This document shows, in pieces, positions 41,703-51,144 of a stretch of 64,000 nucleotides of DNA. The first letter of the stretch is position 1. Every line of letters starts with the position of its first letter. Source of the DNA: Micromonospora peucetia (lineage in GTDB: Bacteria; Actinomycetota; Actinomycetes; Mycobacteriales; Micromonosporaceae); NCBI RefSeq assembly GCF_900091625.1, contig NZ_FMIC01000002.1:1-64000 (forward strand). Reading direction: 5' to 3'. The position numbers were made by a program, and so were the translations under genes. The notes under the pieces are model-generated. The model was not told the origin of the DNA, ran no database searches, and saw nothing but the letters and a program-made list of their open reading frames with translations.

Positions 41703-44700
41703 GTGCCGCCGATCAATCACCCGATGTCGTTCGAGCAGGAGTCGATCTGGCTCAACGATCAGTTCCGTGAGGGCCGCTCGCTCTACCTGGAATCGTGGGC
41801 CTACCGGTTGCGGGGTCGGCTCGACATCGCCGCCCTCGAAGCCGCGGTCTCCGAGATCGTCCGGCGCCATGAGGGGCTGCGGAGCCGGCTTCACCTGGTC
41901 GGGGATCGCCCGGTCCAGACCGTGTCGCCGGCTCGGCCGGTGCGACTGATCAGACGCCCGGTGCCCGTTACACGGCTGCCGGAGGCCGTCCGGGAGGCGT
42001 TGTCCGAACCGCTCAGCCTTGATCTCCCGCCGCTGCTGCGGGCCCATCTGTTCGAGTTGGGCGAGAACGACGCCGTGTTCATGGTGACCATCCACCACGC
42101 GGCCCTGGACGGTACGAGTATCCGGGTGTTCGACCGCGAGTGCGGCGCGCTGTACCGCGATGCGGTCGAGGGCGTCGCGTTCACGCTGCCCGGCCTGTCT
42201 CAGCAGATCGGCGGCTACTCCGCCCGGCAGAGGCGGGCGGAGCGGTTGGTGGGACCCGCCAACCTGGCGTACTGGAAGGCCGCCATGGAGGGCGCACCGC
42301 GAGAATCCGTGCTGCCCGTCGACCGTCCCAGGCCGCACATGCCGAGTCATCAGGGCGCAGAGATCCGGTTCCGGGTGCCGGACGACGTCGCCCGAGGTGT
42401 CCGGCGACTGGCACAGGAACAGCGGACGACGCCGTACCTGGTCATGCTGACCGCCCTGACCGTTCTCCTGCACCGCCTGAGCGGACAGCACGACCTCGTC
42501 CTCGGCACTCCGGTCTCGATGCGGGACGCTCCCGCGTTGGACTCCCTCATCGCCTGCTTGGCCGAGGTTCTCCCGTTGCGCCTGCGAGTCACCCCGGCAA
42601 CGACCTTTGCGACGATGCTCTCCTCGTCCCAGGAGGTCGTCCTGGACGCTGTCGACCATCGTGAGATCCGATTCGGTCAGCTGATCAGCCAGCTGGGCGT
42701 CGAGCGCGCCCTCGGCCGTTTCCCGCTCTTCCAGGTCGTCTTCACCGCGGAACACACGGAACCCGCCGGCCTGTCGCTACCCGGAATCGTGGCGGAGCCG
42801 TTCCCTGTGCACAGCGGCACGGCGAAGTACGACATCTTCATGAACGTCGTTCCGGATGGGGAGGGCTTCCGCGGTTCGCTGGAGTACGCGACCGATCTGT
42901 TCGACCGGGAGAGCGCCGAACGTCTGGTCGAGCGCTACCACACCGTGATCGCGGATGCTGTTTCCCACCCGGGCCGCCTGGTCGGTGACCTGGCTGTCCT
43001 GCCACAGCCGGAACGTGAGTTCATCCGCCGGACCTGGACGCACCGCGGCCTGCCCGAAGCAACGCAACCGCTGCTGCACGAGGCGTTCACCGCATCGGCC
43101 CGGCAGCATCCGGACCTGCCCGCGGTCGTTCTGGGAACGGCGAGCCGGTCGTACGCCGAAATCGAAGCGGCCTCCGACGCGCTCGCCGCGCTGCTCGTCC
43201 GGTCGGGCCATGCCGGTCGGGCTGTGGCGATCTGCCTGCAACGGTCCTTCGACCTCCCCGTCGCGGTGCTCGCCGTGCTCAAGGCCGCAGGTGTCTGCGT
43301 GCCGATCGATCCGGCGTATCCCGGCGAACGGAAGGCCTTCATGCTGCGCGACAGCGGAGCGACGGTGGTACTCACCGACCACGCCCGGGCCGGTCGGATC
43401 CCGCTGCCGGACGGCGTCGCGGAGATTCTCGTGGACGATGTTCCGCTTCCTCGCCCGACTGCGGGCGAGGTCGGATCACCGTATCCGGTCTGCGCCGAAA
43501 GCCTTGCCTACGTGCTCTACACGTCCGGTTCCACGGGGCGGCCCAAAGGTGTGGCCATGCCGCACGGCTCCCTGGCCAACCTGGTCGACTGGCAGCGTCG
43601 CCGGTCGGGCTGCGGCCCGGGCGCCCGCACCCTCCAGTTCGCGCCGCTGAGCTTCGACGTGGCATTCCAGGAACTCTTCTCCACCTGGGCGTCCGCCGGC
43701 ACCGTCGTCCTGGTGGAGGAAGAGGCCCGCACGAACCCGGAACACCTGTACGACGCACTGATCGAGCAGGGTGTCGAACGGATCTTCCTGCCCTTCGTGG
43801 CCCTACAGCAACTGGCCGCGTACGGCAGCACCGCACGGCGTGCCTGTCCGTCGCTGAAAGAAGTGATCACCGCCGGGGAACAGCTCTTCATCACCCCGGC
43901 GATCAGGGAGTTCTTCACGGACCTCACCGATGCGTACCTGGAGAACCAGTACGGCCCCTCGGAAACCCACGTCGTCACCGCGGAACGTCTCATCGGGCAT
44001 CCGGCCAGCTGGCCCCGGCGGCCCCCGATCGGCCGCCCGATCGACGGGGTCCGAACGTACGTCATGGATGATCGGCTGCGTCCGGTGCCGATCGGATCGA
44101 CGGGGGAACTCTGCATCGGGGGCCGGGCGCCCGCCCGCGGCTACCTCGGTCGGCCGGACCTTACCGCGGAGAAGTTCCGGGTCGACCCGCACGCGTCTGG
44201 ATCCGGCCGCCTCTACCGCAGCGGCGATCTGGCGCGGCTCCTGCCGGACGGCCGTATCGAGTTCATCGGCCGGGCGGACGACCAGGTCAAGATTCGCGGC
44301 CACCGCGTCGAGACGGGCGAGGTCGAGTCGGCCGTCAGAGCCGTCGCCGGGGTGGTGGACGCGATCGTCGCCGCCGCCGCCGACGAGCCCGGCGACGGCG
44401 GGCGGCTGATCGCCGGATATCTCACCACGGCGACCGGCGGTGTGACGCCGGACAACCTGCGTGCGACGCTGCGAGACCGCCTTCCCACATACATGGTGCC
44501 GGCCGTCTGCGTTCCGCTCACGTCGTTCCCGCTGACACCGAGCGGCAAGGTCGACCGAGCGGCCTTCGTCGGTACAGCACTCGCCGCGACATCGTCCGGT
44601 GCCGGGTCCGAGGGCCCTCGGACCACCACTGAGAAACGCATCATCGTCGAGTACGCCCGGGTGCTGGACCTCGTAGAAGTCGGCGTCGAGGACGACTTCT

Positions 44701-46043
44701 TCCAACTGGGCGGCGATTCGCTGCGGGCCGTGAAACTCGCGCTCGCTCTCCGCGCCGAACTCGGTGTCAATCTGCCGATGAACGCCGTGTTCACCGCGCC
44801 GTCCGTCGCCGCTCTTGCCGTCCTCGCCGACAGTCTCGACGAGCAGCAGGAGGACATCGTTCCGACTGCGGACATCGCGCTTCCCACGGAGATCGCTCCC
44901 ACGCCACCGGTGGTACCGGTCGCCTCGGACCCGCGGGAGATTCTCCTCACCGGCGCCACCGGCTTCCTGGGCGCGTTCCTCCTGCGTGAACTGATCCGAT
45001 CCACGACAGCCAGGGTGCACTGTCTCGTCCGCGGGGACGACATGACCGGGGCGGCGCGCAGGCTACGGGCGGTGCTTGAGGGGTACGGCATCTGGGAACC
45101 GGCGATGGGAGCTCGCATCGAGGTGCTGCACGGAGACCTGGCAAGGCCCGGGCTCGGTCTGTCCCCGGAGATCCTCGACGGGCTGGCGCGGACGGTTGAC
45201 GTGATCTACCACTCCGGCGCCGCGGTCAACCTGGCCCAGTCATACGCCCAGTCCCGGGCCGCCAACGTCATGGGCACGACCGAGATACTGCGGCTCGCCG
45301 CAGCCAGGCGTACGGTCCCGGTCCACCACATCTCCACGACGGGCGTGTTCGCCGGTCCACTGGTCACGGGCCGCCGGATCACCGCGGACGAACCGCTCAC
45401 CCCACTCGACGGACTCATCCACGGTTACACCCGAAGTAAATGGGTGGCCGAAAAGGTGATCGATGCCGCTCGCGGTCGCGGGCTTCCGGTATCGGTGTAC
45501 CGGCCGACCCGTATCTCGGGGCATTCCAGGACGGGGGCCTGTCAGAGCGCGGACTATCTGTGGCTGCTACTCAAGGGCTGCATCCAGGCACGGCTCGCGC
45601 CGCGACTCAGGGACGTGGCCTTCGATCTCGTGCCGGTGGACTACGTGAGCCAGGCCATCGTCGCCTTGTCCACCAGCACCGCAGCCGCTGGCCGTAACGT
45701 CACCCTCGCCAGTGACCAGCTGCTGCCATTCGGCACGGCGCTGGAACACCTGCGGGCCATGGGATACCCGATCGCGACCGGGTCCGATCAGGAGTGGATG
45801 AAGGCCATTGCGACGATGCCGGACAATGCCGCGTTTCCGCTGCTCGGAGTCATGTCCGGCGACGGCCAGGACAGTGATCAGGAAGGCAGCACGCGTTTCG
45901 ACGCCACAGAGACCGGCCGGCTTCTCGGCAGTACCGACATCGCCTGCCCGGAAATCGACGAAAGACTCTTCGGCACCTACGTTCGCTACTTCCTCGACTC
46001 CGGATTCCTTCCGCACCCGCAGAGAGAGACCACGAAGCGTTGA
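41703..46043 (+). CDS. NRPS module with terminal reductase, C-A-T-R
   Basis: A 1446-residue protein; GTG 41703 after GAGGAGG is preferred over GTG 41682. C domain: HHAALDG at 131-137. A domain: A3 YTSGSTGRPKG at 606-616, A4 LSFDVAFQELFSTW (Asp 652), A5 NQYGPSETHVV, A8 GRADDQVKIRGHRVETGEVE. T domain: FFQLGGDSL with Ser 1006. R domain: Rossmann GATGFLG at 1084-1090, GDLARPGLGL, and the SDR pair Y1242/K1246 in GYTRSKWVAEK. Pocket code D-V-Q-F-I-A-Q-V-V-K is one change from the proline code. It condenses the residue carried by the A-T protein with a prolyl-like residue and releases the thioester by NAD(P)H reduction to aldehyde or alcohol. Confidence 0.93.
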   Translation: MPPINHPMSFEQESIWLNDQFREGRSLYLESWAYRLRGRLDIAALEAAVSEIVRRHEGLRSRLHLVGDRPVQTVSPARPVRLIRRPVPVTRLPEAVREALSEPLSLDLPPLLRAHLFELGENDAVFMVTIHHAALDGTSIRVFDRECGALYRDAVEGVAFTLPGLSQQIGGYSARQRRAERLVGPANLAYWKAAMEGAPRESVLPVDRPRPHMPSHQGAEIRFRVPDDVARGVRRLAQEQRTTPYLVMLTALTVLLHRLSGQHDLVLGTPVSMRDAPALDSLIACLAEVLPLRLRVTPATTFATMLSSSQEVVLDAVDHREIRFGQLISQLGVERALGRFPLFQVVFTAEHTEPAGLSLPGIVAEPFPVHSGTAKYDIFMNVVPDGEGFRGSLEYATDLFDRESAERLVERYHTVIADAVSHPGRLVGDLAVLPQPEREFIRRTWTHRGLPEATQPLLHEAFTASARQHPDLPAVVLGTASRSYAEIEAASDALAALLVRSGHAGRAVAICLQRSFDLPVAVLAVLKAAGVCVPIDPAYPGERKAFMLRDSGATVVLTDHARAGRIPLPDGVAEILVDDVPLPRPTAGEVGSPYPVCAESLAYVLYTSGSTGRPKGVAMPHGSLANLVDWQRRRSGCGPGARTLQFAPLSFDVAFQELFSTWASAGTVVLVEEEARTNPEHLYDALIEQGVERIFLPFVALQQLAAYGSTARRACPSLKEVITAGEQLFITPAIREFFTDLTDAYLENQYGPSETHVVTAERLIGHPASWPRRPPIGRPIDGVRTYVMDDRLRPVPIGSTGELCIGGRAPARGYLGRPDLTAEKFRVDPHASGSGRLYRSGDLARLLPDGRIEFIGRADDQVKIRGHRVETGEVESAVRAVAGVVDAIVAAAADEPGDGGRLIAGYLTTATGGVTPDNLRATLRDRLPTYMVPAVCVPLTSFPLTPSGKVDRAAFVGTALAATSSGAGSEGPRTTTEKRIIVEYARVLDLVEVGVEDDFFQLGGDSLRAVKLALALRAELGVNLPMNAVFTAPSVAALAVLADSLDEQQEDIVPTADIALPTEIAPTPPVVPVASDPREILLTGATGFLGAFLLRELIRSTTARVHCLVRGDDMTGAARRLRAVLEGYGIWEPAMGARIEVLHGDLARPGLGLSPEILDGLARTVDVIYHSGAAVNLAQSYAQSRAANVMGTTEILRLAAARRTVPVHHISTTGVFAGPLVTGRRITADEPLTPLDGLIHGYTRSKWVAEKVIDAARGRGLPVSVYRPTRISGHSRTGACQSADYLWLLLKGCIQARLAPRLRDVAFDLVPVDYVSQAIVALSTSTAAAGRNVTLASDQLLPFGTALEHLRAMGYPIATGSDQEWMKAIATMPDNAAFPLLGVMSGDGQDSDQEGSTRFDATETGRLLGSTDIACPEIDERLFGTYVRYFLDSGFLPHPQRETTKR

Positions 46044-47331
46044 GCACACACCTTTCGCCGCCACGCATCCTGATGCTCGGTGGCACCACGACCAGCACTC
46101 GCAAGGCGGCCGAATGCGGCCTGTCCGTCGTCAACGTCGAGAAGGCCGGTCTCTTCGAACCCGACGCCCGGGGTACTGCGCGCAAACCCACCTGATCGAC
46201 TATCAGGACATCCCGCTGGTGACGGCTCTGGCCAGGACACTCCATGAGCTTGCCCCGTTCGCGCGGGTGATCAGCCACACCGAGGCCGGGCCGCTGGTCG
46301 CCGGCCACCTCACCACCGTCCTGGGGCTCCCTGGCAACGGCACCCGGGTGACCCGGCTGCTGCACGACAAACTCTCCCTTCGCGCGGCACTCAACGCGGC
46401 CGGAATCGGCCCGGTCAAGGCCGAACCGGGCACGTCCCGCGAAGCCCTCATGGACTTCGTCGCCCGCAACGGCGCTGCGGTGGTGAAGCCGACCATGGGA
46501 TCGGGCAGCCTCGGCGTACGGAAGATCCGTTCTGTTGCCGAAGCGGCCGAGAGTTGGGAATGGCTGACCTCATTCGGACTACGACAGTTCATGGTCGAGG
46601 AACTGCTGGACGGCACCGAGATCAGCGTCGAGACGTTCTCCGACGCCGGCCGGCACACCGTGCTGGCCGTCACCGGCAAGGACATCGGCGACGGTGTCGT
46701 GGAGCTGGGGCATGTCGTCCCGGCGGCGTTGAGCGAACACCAGACCGCGGAGGTCGTAGCGTTCACGCAGGACGTGCTGAATGCCATCGGGCTCGTCGAG
46801 GGTGCCAGCCACACGGAGATCATCCTCACCCCGAGCGGCCCCCGGGTGGTGGAGTCCCACAACCGGTGCGGCGGCGACCACATCGTCGACCTCGTCGAGA
46901 TGGTGCGCGGCGTCGACCTCGAACGGCTCACGTACCAGTTGGCTCTTCCCGCCGGGGTCGCCCCGTTCACCGCCACGGACGAGGGCGCTGCCGCCATTCG
47001 CTATCTCACCCCGCCCGCCGGACGCATCGAGTCAGTGATTGGAATCGACCAGGCACGCGATGCCGAGGGAGTGGTGAAGGCCGAGGTCACGGTCGAACCC
47101 GGGCAGACCGTCCGGCCCCTGCTCTGGTCGGAGGATCGGTGCGGCCTGGTCATCGCCCGTGCCGAGCACAGCGCCGAAGCCGTAGAGCGCGCCCGACGCG
47201 CTGCGGACCTGATCCGGATCCACACCACGCCGGCCGCGCCGCCGCCGGCGACGACCATGGGCGATCTCCTGTCCAAGGCCGACGAGGTCCTGGATCCCTT
47301 CATCACCGAGGCGGCCACATCGACACGCTGA
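46040..47331 (+). CDS. ATP-grasp ligase, L-amino-acid-ligase-like, one apparent frameshift
   Basis: The TTG start overlaps the NRPS stop (TTGA). The first 42 codons (PPRILMLGGTTTSTRKAAECG) run into a stop unless one G is restored in the GGGG at about 46170-46173; the frame then reads YCAQTHLIDYQDIPLVTALAR and on to 47331, about 430 residues. ATP-grasp features: GAAVVKPTMGSGSLGVRKI, FMVEELLDGTEISVE, GASHTEIILTPSGPRVVESH, NRCGGDHIVDLVEMV; a C-terminal AAIRYLTPPAGRI resembles the L-amino-acid ligase C-terminal domain. It should join a carboxylate to an amine with ATP through an acyl phosphate, either before loading or on the released NRPS product. Confidence 0.82.
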
Positions 47332-47401
47332 CCCCGGGGATCACCCACCATTTAGGACAGCCGCGAGCAAGCGCCATGTCGATCTATGTGACACTCTGCG
47401 A

Positions 47402-48136
47402 GTGACGTTGCCTCCACCGCCGAGCATGCCCGACCAACCGGGCGCGACTCCACCAAACCCCGGGGCGGCACCACCGCAGCCGCCAGTACCACCGCCGACC
47501 CCACCGAAACGCAACACGCCCCTCATCATCGGTGTGGTCGCCGCAGTGCTGGCACTGTGCCTGGTCGGGGTCTGCGGGGCCGCAGTGGGCGGGGTGGCCA
47601 TCTTCCAGGCCAGGAGCGGCCCGCAGGACCAGTCCGCGGTCAGGCCCTCGCCTGCGCCGATAGAGACGACCGGGGCACTTCCGCAGGTTGAGCCGGCGGA
47701 CCCGCCGACCCGGATTACCCCCACAACCCCGGCGGCCCCACCACCGCCGCCAGCGAAGATCGGGCAGTGCATCGTAGTCAGCGAGATGGGCAGCTTTCAG
47801 GGCATCGGCAACTGCAACGGCACCCGTGGCACCTATCGGGTGGTCTCCCTGGATGCCTCCCAGGGCGAATGCGCTGACCCTGATTCCGCGTACATCACCG
47901 AAGCCGGCTATCGACTGTGCCTGGAGCGTCACCTGGTGCGCTTCTACTGTTACAAGTTCCCGAAGGACGATGGCTGGATCGTCGGCGCATCGAAATGCAA
48001 GGCGAAGGGCACTGTCCACATCATTGACATAGTTCCCGGCGCCACCAACGGAAACAGGTGCACGCAGGACCGCAAATGGAATCGTTGGTACCGGTTCACG
48101 AACCCGACTGTCGTCTACTGCGTGATGAGGTACTGA
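47402..48136 (+). CDS. Single-pass membrane protein with proline-rich cytoplasmic arm and Cys-rich outer domain
   Basis: A 244-residue protein from GTG 47402. Residues 1-38 are a Pro-rich arm, followed by one helix (TPLIIGVVAAVLALCLVGVCGAAVGGVAIF). A second Pro/Thr-rich linker leads to an outer domain with regularly spaced cysteines (GQCIVV, GIGNCNGTRGTYRVVSL, GECADP, RLCLERH, CYKF), similar to the LppU/SCO3897-type extracytoplasmic domain. Function unknown. It starts 70 bp after the ATP-grasp gene and is probably outside the biosynthetic operon. Confidence 0.65.
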   Translation: MTLPPPPSMPDQPGATPPNPGAAPPQPPVPPPTPPKRNTPLIIGVVAAVLALCLVGVCGAAVGGVAIFQARSGPQDQSAVRPSPAPIETTGALPQVEPADPPTRITPTTPAAPPPPPAKIGQCIVVSEMGSFQGIGNCNGTRGTYRVVSLDASQGECADPDSAYITEAGYRLCLERHLVRFYCYKFPKDDGWIVGASKCKAKGTVHIIDIVPGATNGNRCTQDRKWNRWYRFTNPTVVYCVMRY

Positions 48137-48176
48137 ACAGCACCGCTGGCGAACGCGTTCGACGGGCAGATCGCTT

Positions 48177-49406
48177 CTACGCTGTGCGGAGTGCTTCGTT
48201 GGGTGTGAGTCGGGTGGCTCGCCAGGCGGGGTAGGCCCCGGCGATGATTCCGACGGTGAGAGCGAGTGCGGGTGCGGCGACGACCGCGGTGATGGGAAGA
48301 GCCGCGGCCTGCGCGTTGACTGCGGCATAGCCGATGGTGGCCAGGACGCCGATGCTGATGCCGACGGTCGCGCCTATGGCGGCGAGAGTGAGCGCCTCGA
48401 AGATGAACTGAGTGGCGATGTGTGTGCGTCGCGCTCCGAGGGCGAGCCGGAGTCCGATTTCGCCACGACGTTCGACGACGGAGACGATCATGGTGTTGGC
48501 GATGCCGACCCCACCGATCAGGAGCGCGATTGCGGCAAGGGCCGTGGCGAGGTTGGTAAGGCTGGTGTCGGCGAGTTCGCGCACGTCGGCATAGTCGGAG
48601 AGCTGGGACACTCCGACGTACTGGGGTGCGGCGGGATTGGCGGTACCGGCGAGCACGGGACGCACCTGAGCGGCGGTGCCGGGGTGGGTGTTCACGTAGA
48701 TCGTGGCGATGCTGCCTGGTGTGGCGCCGGTGGCGTCGGTGAACTGCCGCCAGATGGTGTCTCTGGCCCAGTCGTCGCCGAGGAAGACGGCGTGGTCGAT
48801 ACCGTCTGCGAGGACGACCGGGTGCAGAACGCCGATGACGGAGTGCCACTGGTCGGCGACCCAGATGCGCTGTCCGGGGTAGGCGATGCCGAGCGCCGTG
48901 GCGGCTTGTGATCCGAGCACGACGGTCGGGAGGATGCGGCTGGCGTTGCTGAACCACTGCCCCCAGGCCAGGTCGGCGTCGATCGCTGCCGGGAGACCGG
49001 GGCCTGCGGCCTGGACGAGCAGTCCCCTGGTCTGGTTGATCGGGACGCGATCGGTGCGGTATGCACGCACCGTACTGGGTACGGCATACACCGCGGCGGC
49101 ATTCGTGACGGGGGCGATGCGTTCGATCATCTCCAGCGCCGTGGCGGGCAGCGGTACGGTCTTGTCGTTGGTGTCCTTCCCGGGCTCGACGGTGAGCAGG
49201 TTCGCGCCCATGCGATCGAGCTCGTTCAGATACTGGGCCTTGTTGGAGCCGGCGACGCCGGTGATGGCGACGAGAGCGGCGATGCCGATCGCGATCCCGA
49301 TGGACGACAGGACAGTACGCAGCGGTCTTGCCCAGGTTCCGGCGGTGGCATCGTCGAGGAGGTCTCGGATGCGGATCCGGATCGGACGAAGGTCAGAGAT
49401 GCTCAT
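48177..49406 (-). CDS. MacB/FtsX-type ABC permease
   Basis: A 409-residue permease from ATG 49406. The order is TM1 (LRTVLSSIGIAIGIAALVAITGVAG), a large extracytoplasmic domain (residues about 60-280), and three C-terminal helices around LIGGVGIANTMIVSVVERRGEIGLRLALGAR, the FtsX hallmark. It works by mechanotransmission rather than classical transport. It is the last of four genes (lipoprotein, adaptor, ATPase, permease); the starts of ATPase and permease overlap the preceding stops by four bases. Confidence 0.88.
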   Translation of the reverse strand: MSISDLRPIRIRIRDLLDDATAGTWARPLRTVLSSIGIAIGIAALVAITGVAGSNKAQYLNELDRMGANLLTVEPGKDTNDKTVPLPATALEMIERIAPVTNAAAVYAVPSTVRAYRTDRVPINQTRGLLVQAAGPGLPAAIDADLAWGQWFSNASRILPTVVLGSQAATALGIAYPGQRIWVADQWHSVIGVLHPVVLADGIDHAVFLGDDWARDTIWRQFTDATGATPGSIATIYVNTHPGTAAQVRPVLAGTANPAAPQYVGVSQLSDYADVRELADTSLTNLATALAAIALLIGGVGIANTMIVSVVERRGEIGLRLALGARRTHIATQFIFEALTLAAIGATVGISIGVLATIGYAAVNAQAAALPITAVVAAPALALTVGIIAGAYPAWRATRLTPNEALRTA

Positions 49407-50095
49407 GCGGTGGGCGCCCCGGTATCGGTGGTGACGCGGCCGTCGCGGATTCGGACCCGACGCGGCATCGGGTCGGCGATGGCGTGGTCGTGGGTGATGA
49501 CGATGACCGCCGTTCCGGAGCGGGCGATCTCACTGAGCAGACGGATGATGTTCTCCCCGGTGGCCGTGTCGAGGGCACCGGTGGGTTCATCGGCGAACAC
49601 GATGCTCGGCTGCTTGACGAGTGCGCGGGCGATGGCGACGCGCTGTTTCTCGCCTCCGGAGAGCTGCCCGGGCCGATACCGGGTGCGATGGGCCAGCCCG
49701 ACGGCTTCGAGGGCGTCTCGGGCGTGACGGAGGCGTTCAGCGTGTCCGGCGCCGGTGTAGAGCAGTCCGGTCGCGACGTTCTTCTCTGCCGTGAGGGTGG
49801 GAATGAGGTGAAACTGTTGGAACACGAAACCGATGTGCCGTGCCCGCAGTGCCGCACGCTGCGCATCGCCGAGTCGAGCGACCGGGTAGCCCCGCAGACG
49901 CACCGTTCCGCTGGTGGGGTCTTCGAGGGTGCCCATGATCGAGAGTAGAGTCGACTTGCCCGACCCGGACGGTCCCACGACGGCGACCAACTCTCCGGCC
50001 CGCACTGCCAGGTTGGCTGCGCGAAGTGCGTGTGTCGGCGGGTCGGTGGGATACGTCTTGGACACCTCCTCGACGGTGAGGACGGGTTCGGTCAT
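49403..50095 (-). CDS. MacB/LolD-type ABC ATPase
   Basis: A 230-residue ATPase from ATG 50095: Walker A VGPSGSGKSTLLSIMG, Q-loop FVFQQFHLIP, signature LSGGEKQRVAIARAL, Walker B IVFADEPTGALD and switch His in VIVITHDHAIAD. It energises the adjacent permease. Overlaps the adaptor stop by four bases. Confidence 0.92.
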   Translation of the reverse strand: MTEPVLTVEEVSKTYPTDPPTHALRAANLAVRAGELVAVVGPSGSGKSTLLSIMGTLEDPTSGTVRLRGYPVARLGDAQRAALRARHIGFVFQQFHLIPTLTAEKNVATGLLYTGAGHAERLRHARDALEAVGLAHRTRYRPGQLSGGEKQRVAIARALVKQPSIVFADEPTGALDTATGENIIRLLSEIARSGTAVIVITHDHAIADPMPRRVRIRDGRVTTDTGAPTA

Positions 50096-51132
50096 GGCGC
50101 CACCACCTCCTCTCCTTCTTTGATGTCGCCGGTGATCTGTAGTCGAGAATCGGCGACCAGCCCCACCTTCACGGGCACGAGGACACGTTTACCGTCTCGG
50201 AGCACTTCGACGCCGTACCCACCGTCGGCCAGGGCGAGCAGCGCGGTGACCGGCACGACGAGGGCTCCGTCGACGGTGTCACTGGGGATGGTGACCCGCA
50301 CCGCGGAGAGGCCGATCCTTGACACCGGAGACTGGTCGGCGAATTCGACTACCGCACGGTCCGGTAGTAGTTTTCCGTCCTTGTCGGACCCGCGGTGCTT
50401 CTGGATCTGGGTGATCTGAGCGCCGATGGTCGACCCGTCGGGCAGTGCCACGGTCACCGGTTTCCCGGGCATCAACGATCCGGCCTGCGCGGTGCTGAGG
50501 TTGGCGAACGCGAGGACGGCGGTGTCGGTGTAGTCGAGGATGTCGCCGTTGGCGGATGCCCCGAGCTTCACGTGAATGGTCTCGACCCGGATCGCATCCG
50601 CCTTGGTGACGACGGCATCGCCTGGGGCGAACACACCGGTGCGTTTGACGCGGAGGGAGTCCTGCCAGCGCTTGATCGCCAGGGCGGTGGACCGGGTGAA
50701 CGTGTCATCCACGGTGAGACCCGCACTGGAGCCCAGCTTGACAAGATTCCGTTCGAGTTGGCGCACGTCCTCACCCGGGCTCACGCCGGTTCTGAGCTCG
50801 CGCCAGAACGGCCGGGCACCTTTCAGGAGCACGACGGGTCGCCCGTCCGTCTCGTAGACGCGTTGGCCGACCTTGACCACCTTCCCGAGGGGTGGCAGCA
50901 CCGTGAGGATGCCACCGCCGCCACCGATGAGAGTGTCCGGGTCGCCGTAGCTGAGCTGTGCGTTCAGGATCGTGTTCGACGTCAATGCCTCTCGCATGAC
51001 CGTCTGGGTGTTCACCTTCGGCCCCGGTAACGCGGCGTCCTTCCGCCAGGGCTGCCATACGTAGGCGGCGGCCACAGTACCGAGCACCAGGACGGCGGTC
51101 GCAGCGGCGGCGACACGGATACGGCTTCGCAC
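50092..51132 (-). CDS. Periplasmic-adaptor-like protein with peptidoglycan-binding-like domain
   Basis: A 346-residue protein from ATG 51132 with an N-terminal membrane anchor (VAAAATAVLVLGTVAAAYVW). It has HlyD/MacA-like features (LPPLGKVVKVGQRVYETDGRPVVLLKG) and a PG_binding_1-type insert (DVRQLERNLVKLGSSAGLTVDDTFTRSTALAIKRWQD). Gram-positive members link the MacB-like pump to the cell wall. The operon and divergent two-component system suggest response to cell-envelope stress or antimicrobial peptides. Confidence 0.82.
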   Translation of the reverse strand: MRSRIRVAAAATAVLVLGTVAAAYVWQPWRKDAALPGPKVNTQTVMREALTSNTILNAQLSYGDPDTLIGGGGGILTVLPPLGKVVKVGQRVYETDGRPVVLLKGARPFWRELRTGVSPGEDVRQLERNLVKLGSSAGLTVDDTFTRSTALAIKRWQDSLRVKRTGVFAPGDAVVTKADAIRVETIHVKLGASANGDILDYTDTAVLAFANLSTAQAGSLMPGKPVTVALPDGSTIGAQITQIQKHRGSDKDGKLLPDRAVVEFADQSPVSRIGLSAVRVTIPSDTVDGALVVPVTALLALADGGYGVEVLRDGKRVLVPVKVGLVADSRLQITGDIKEGEEVVAP

Positions 51133-51144
51133 TGATCGCCTCGC

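Noticed and set aside
39910..46043. Possible pyrrolobenzodiazepine cluster
   Set aside because: Domain order and the proline-like code fit, but there are no anthranilate or kynurenine-pathway genes and the first A domain keeps the alpha-amine Asp.
47402..48136. Membrane protein as a biosynthetic gene of the NRPS operon
   Set aside because: It has its own spacing and no enzymatic motif; Pro-rich Cys-domain proteins of this type are common elsewhere.
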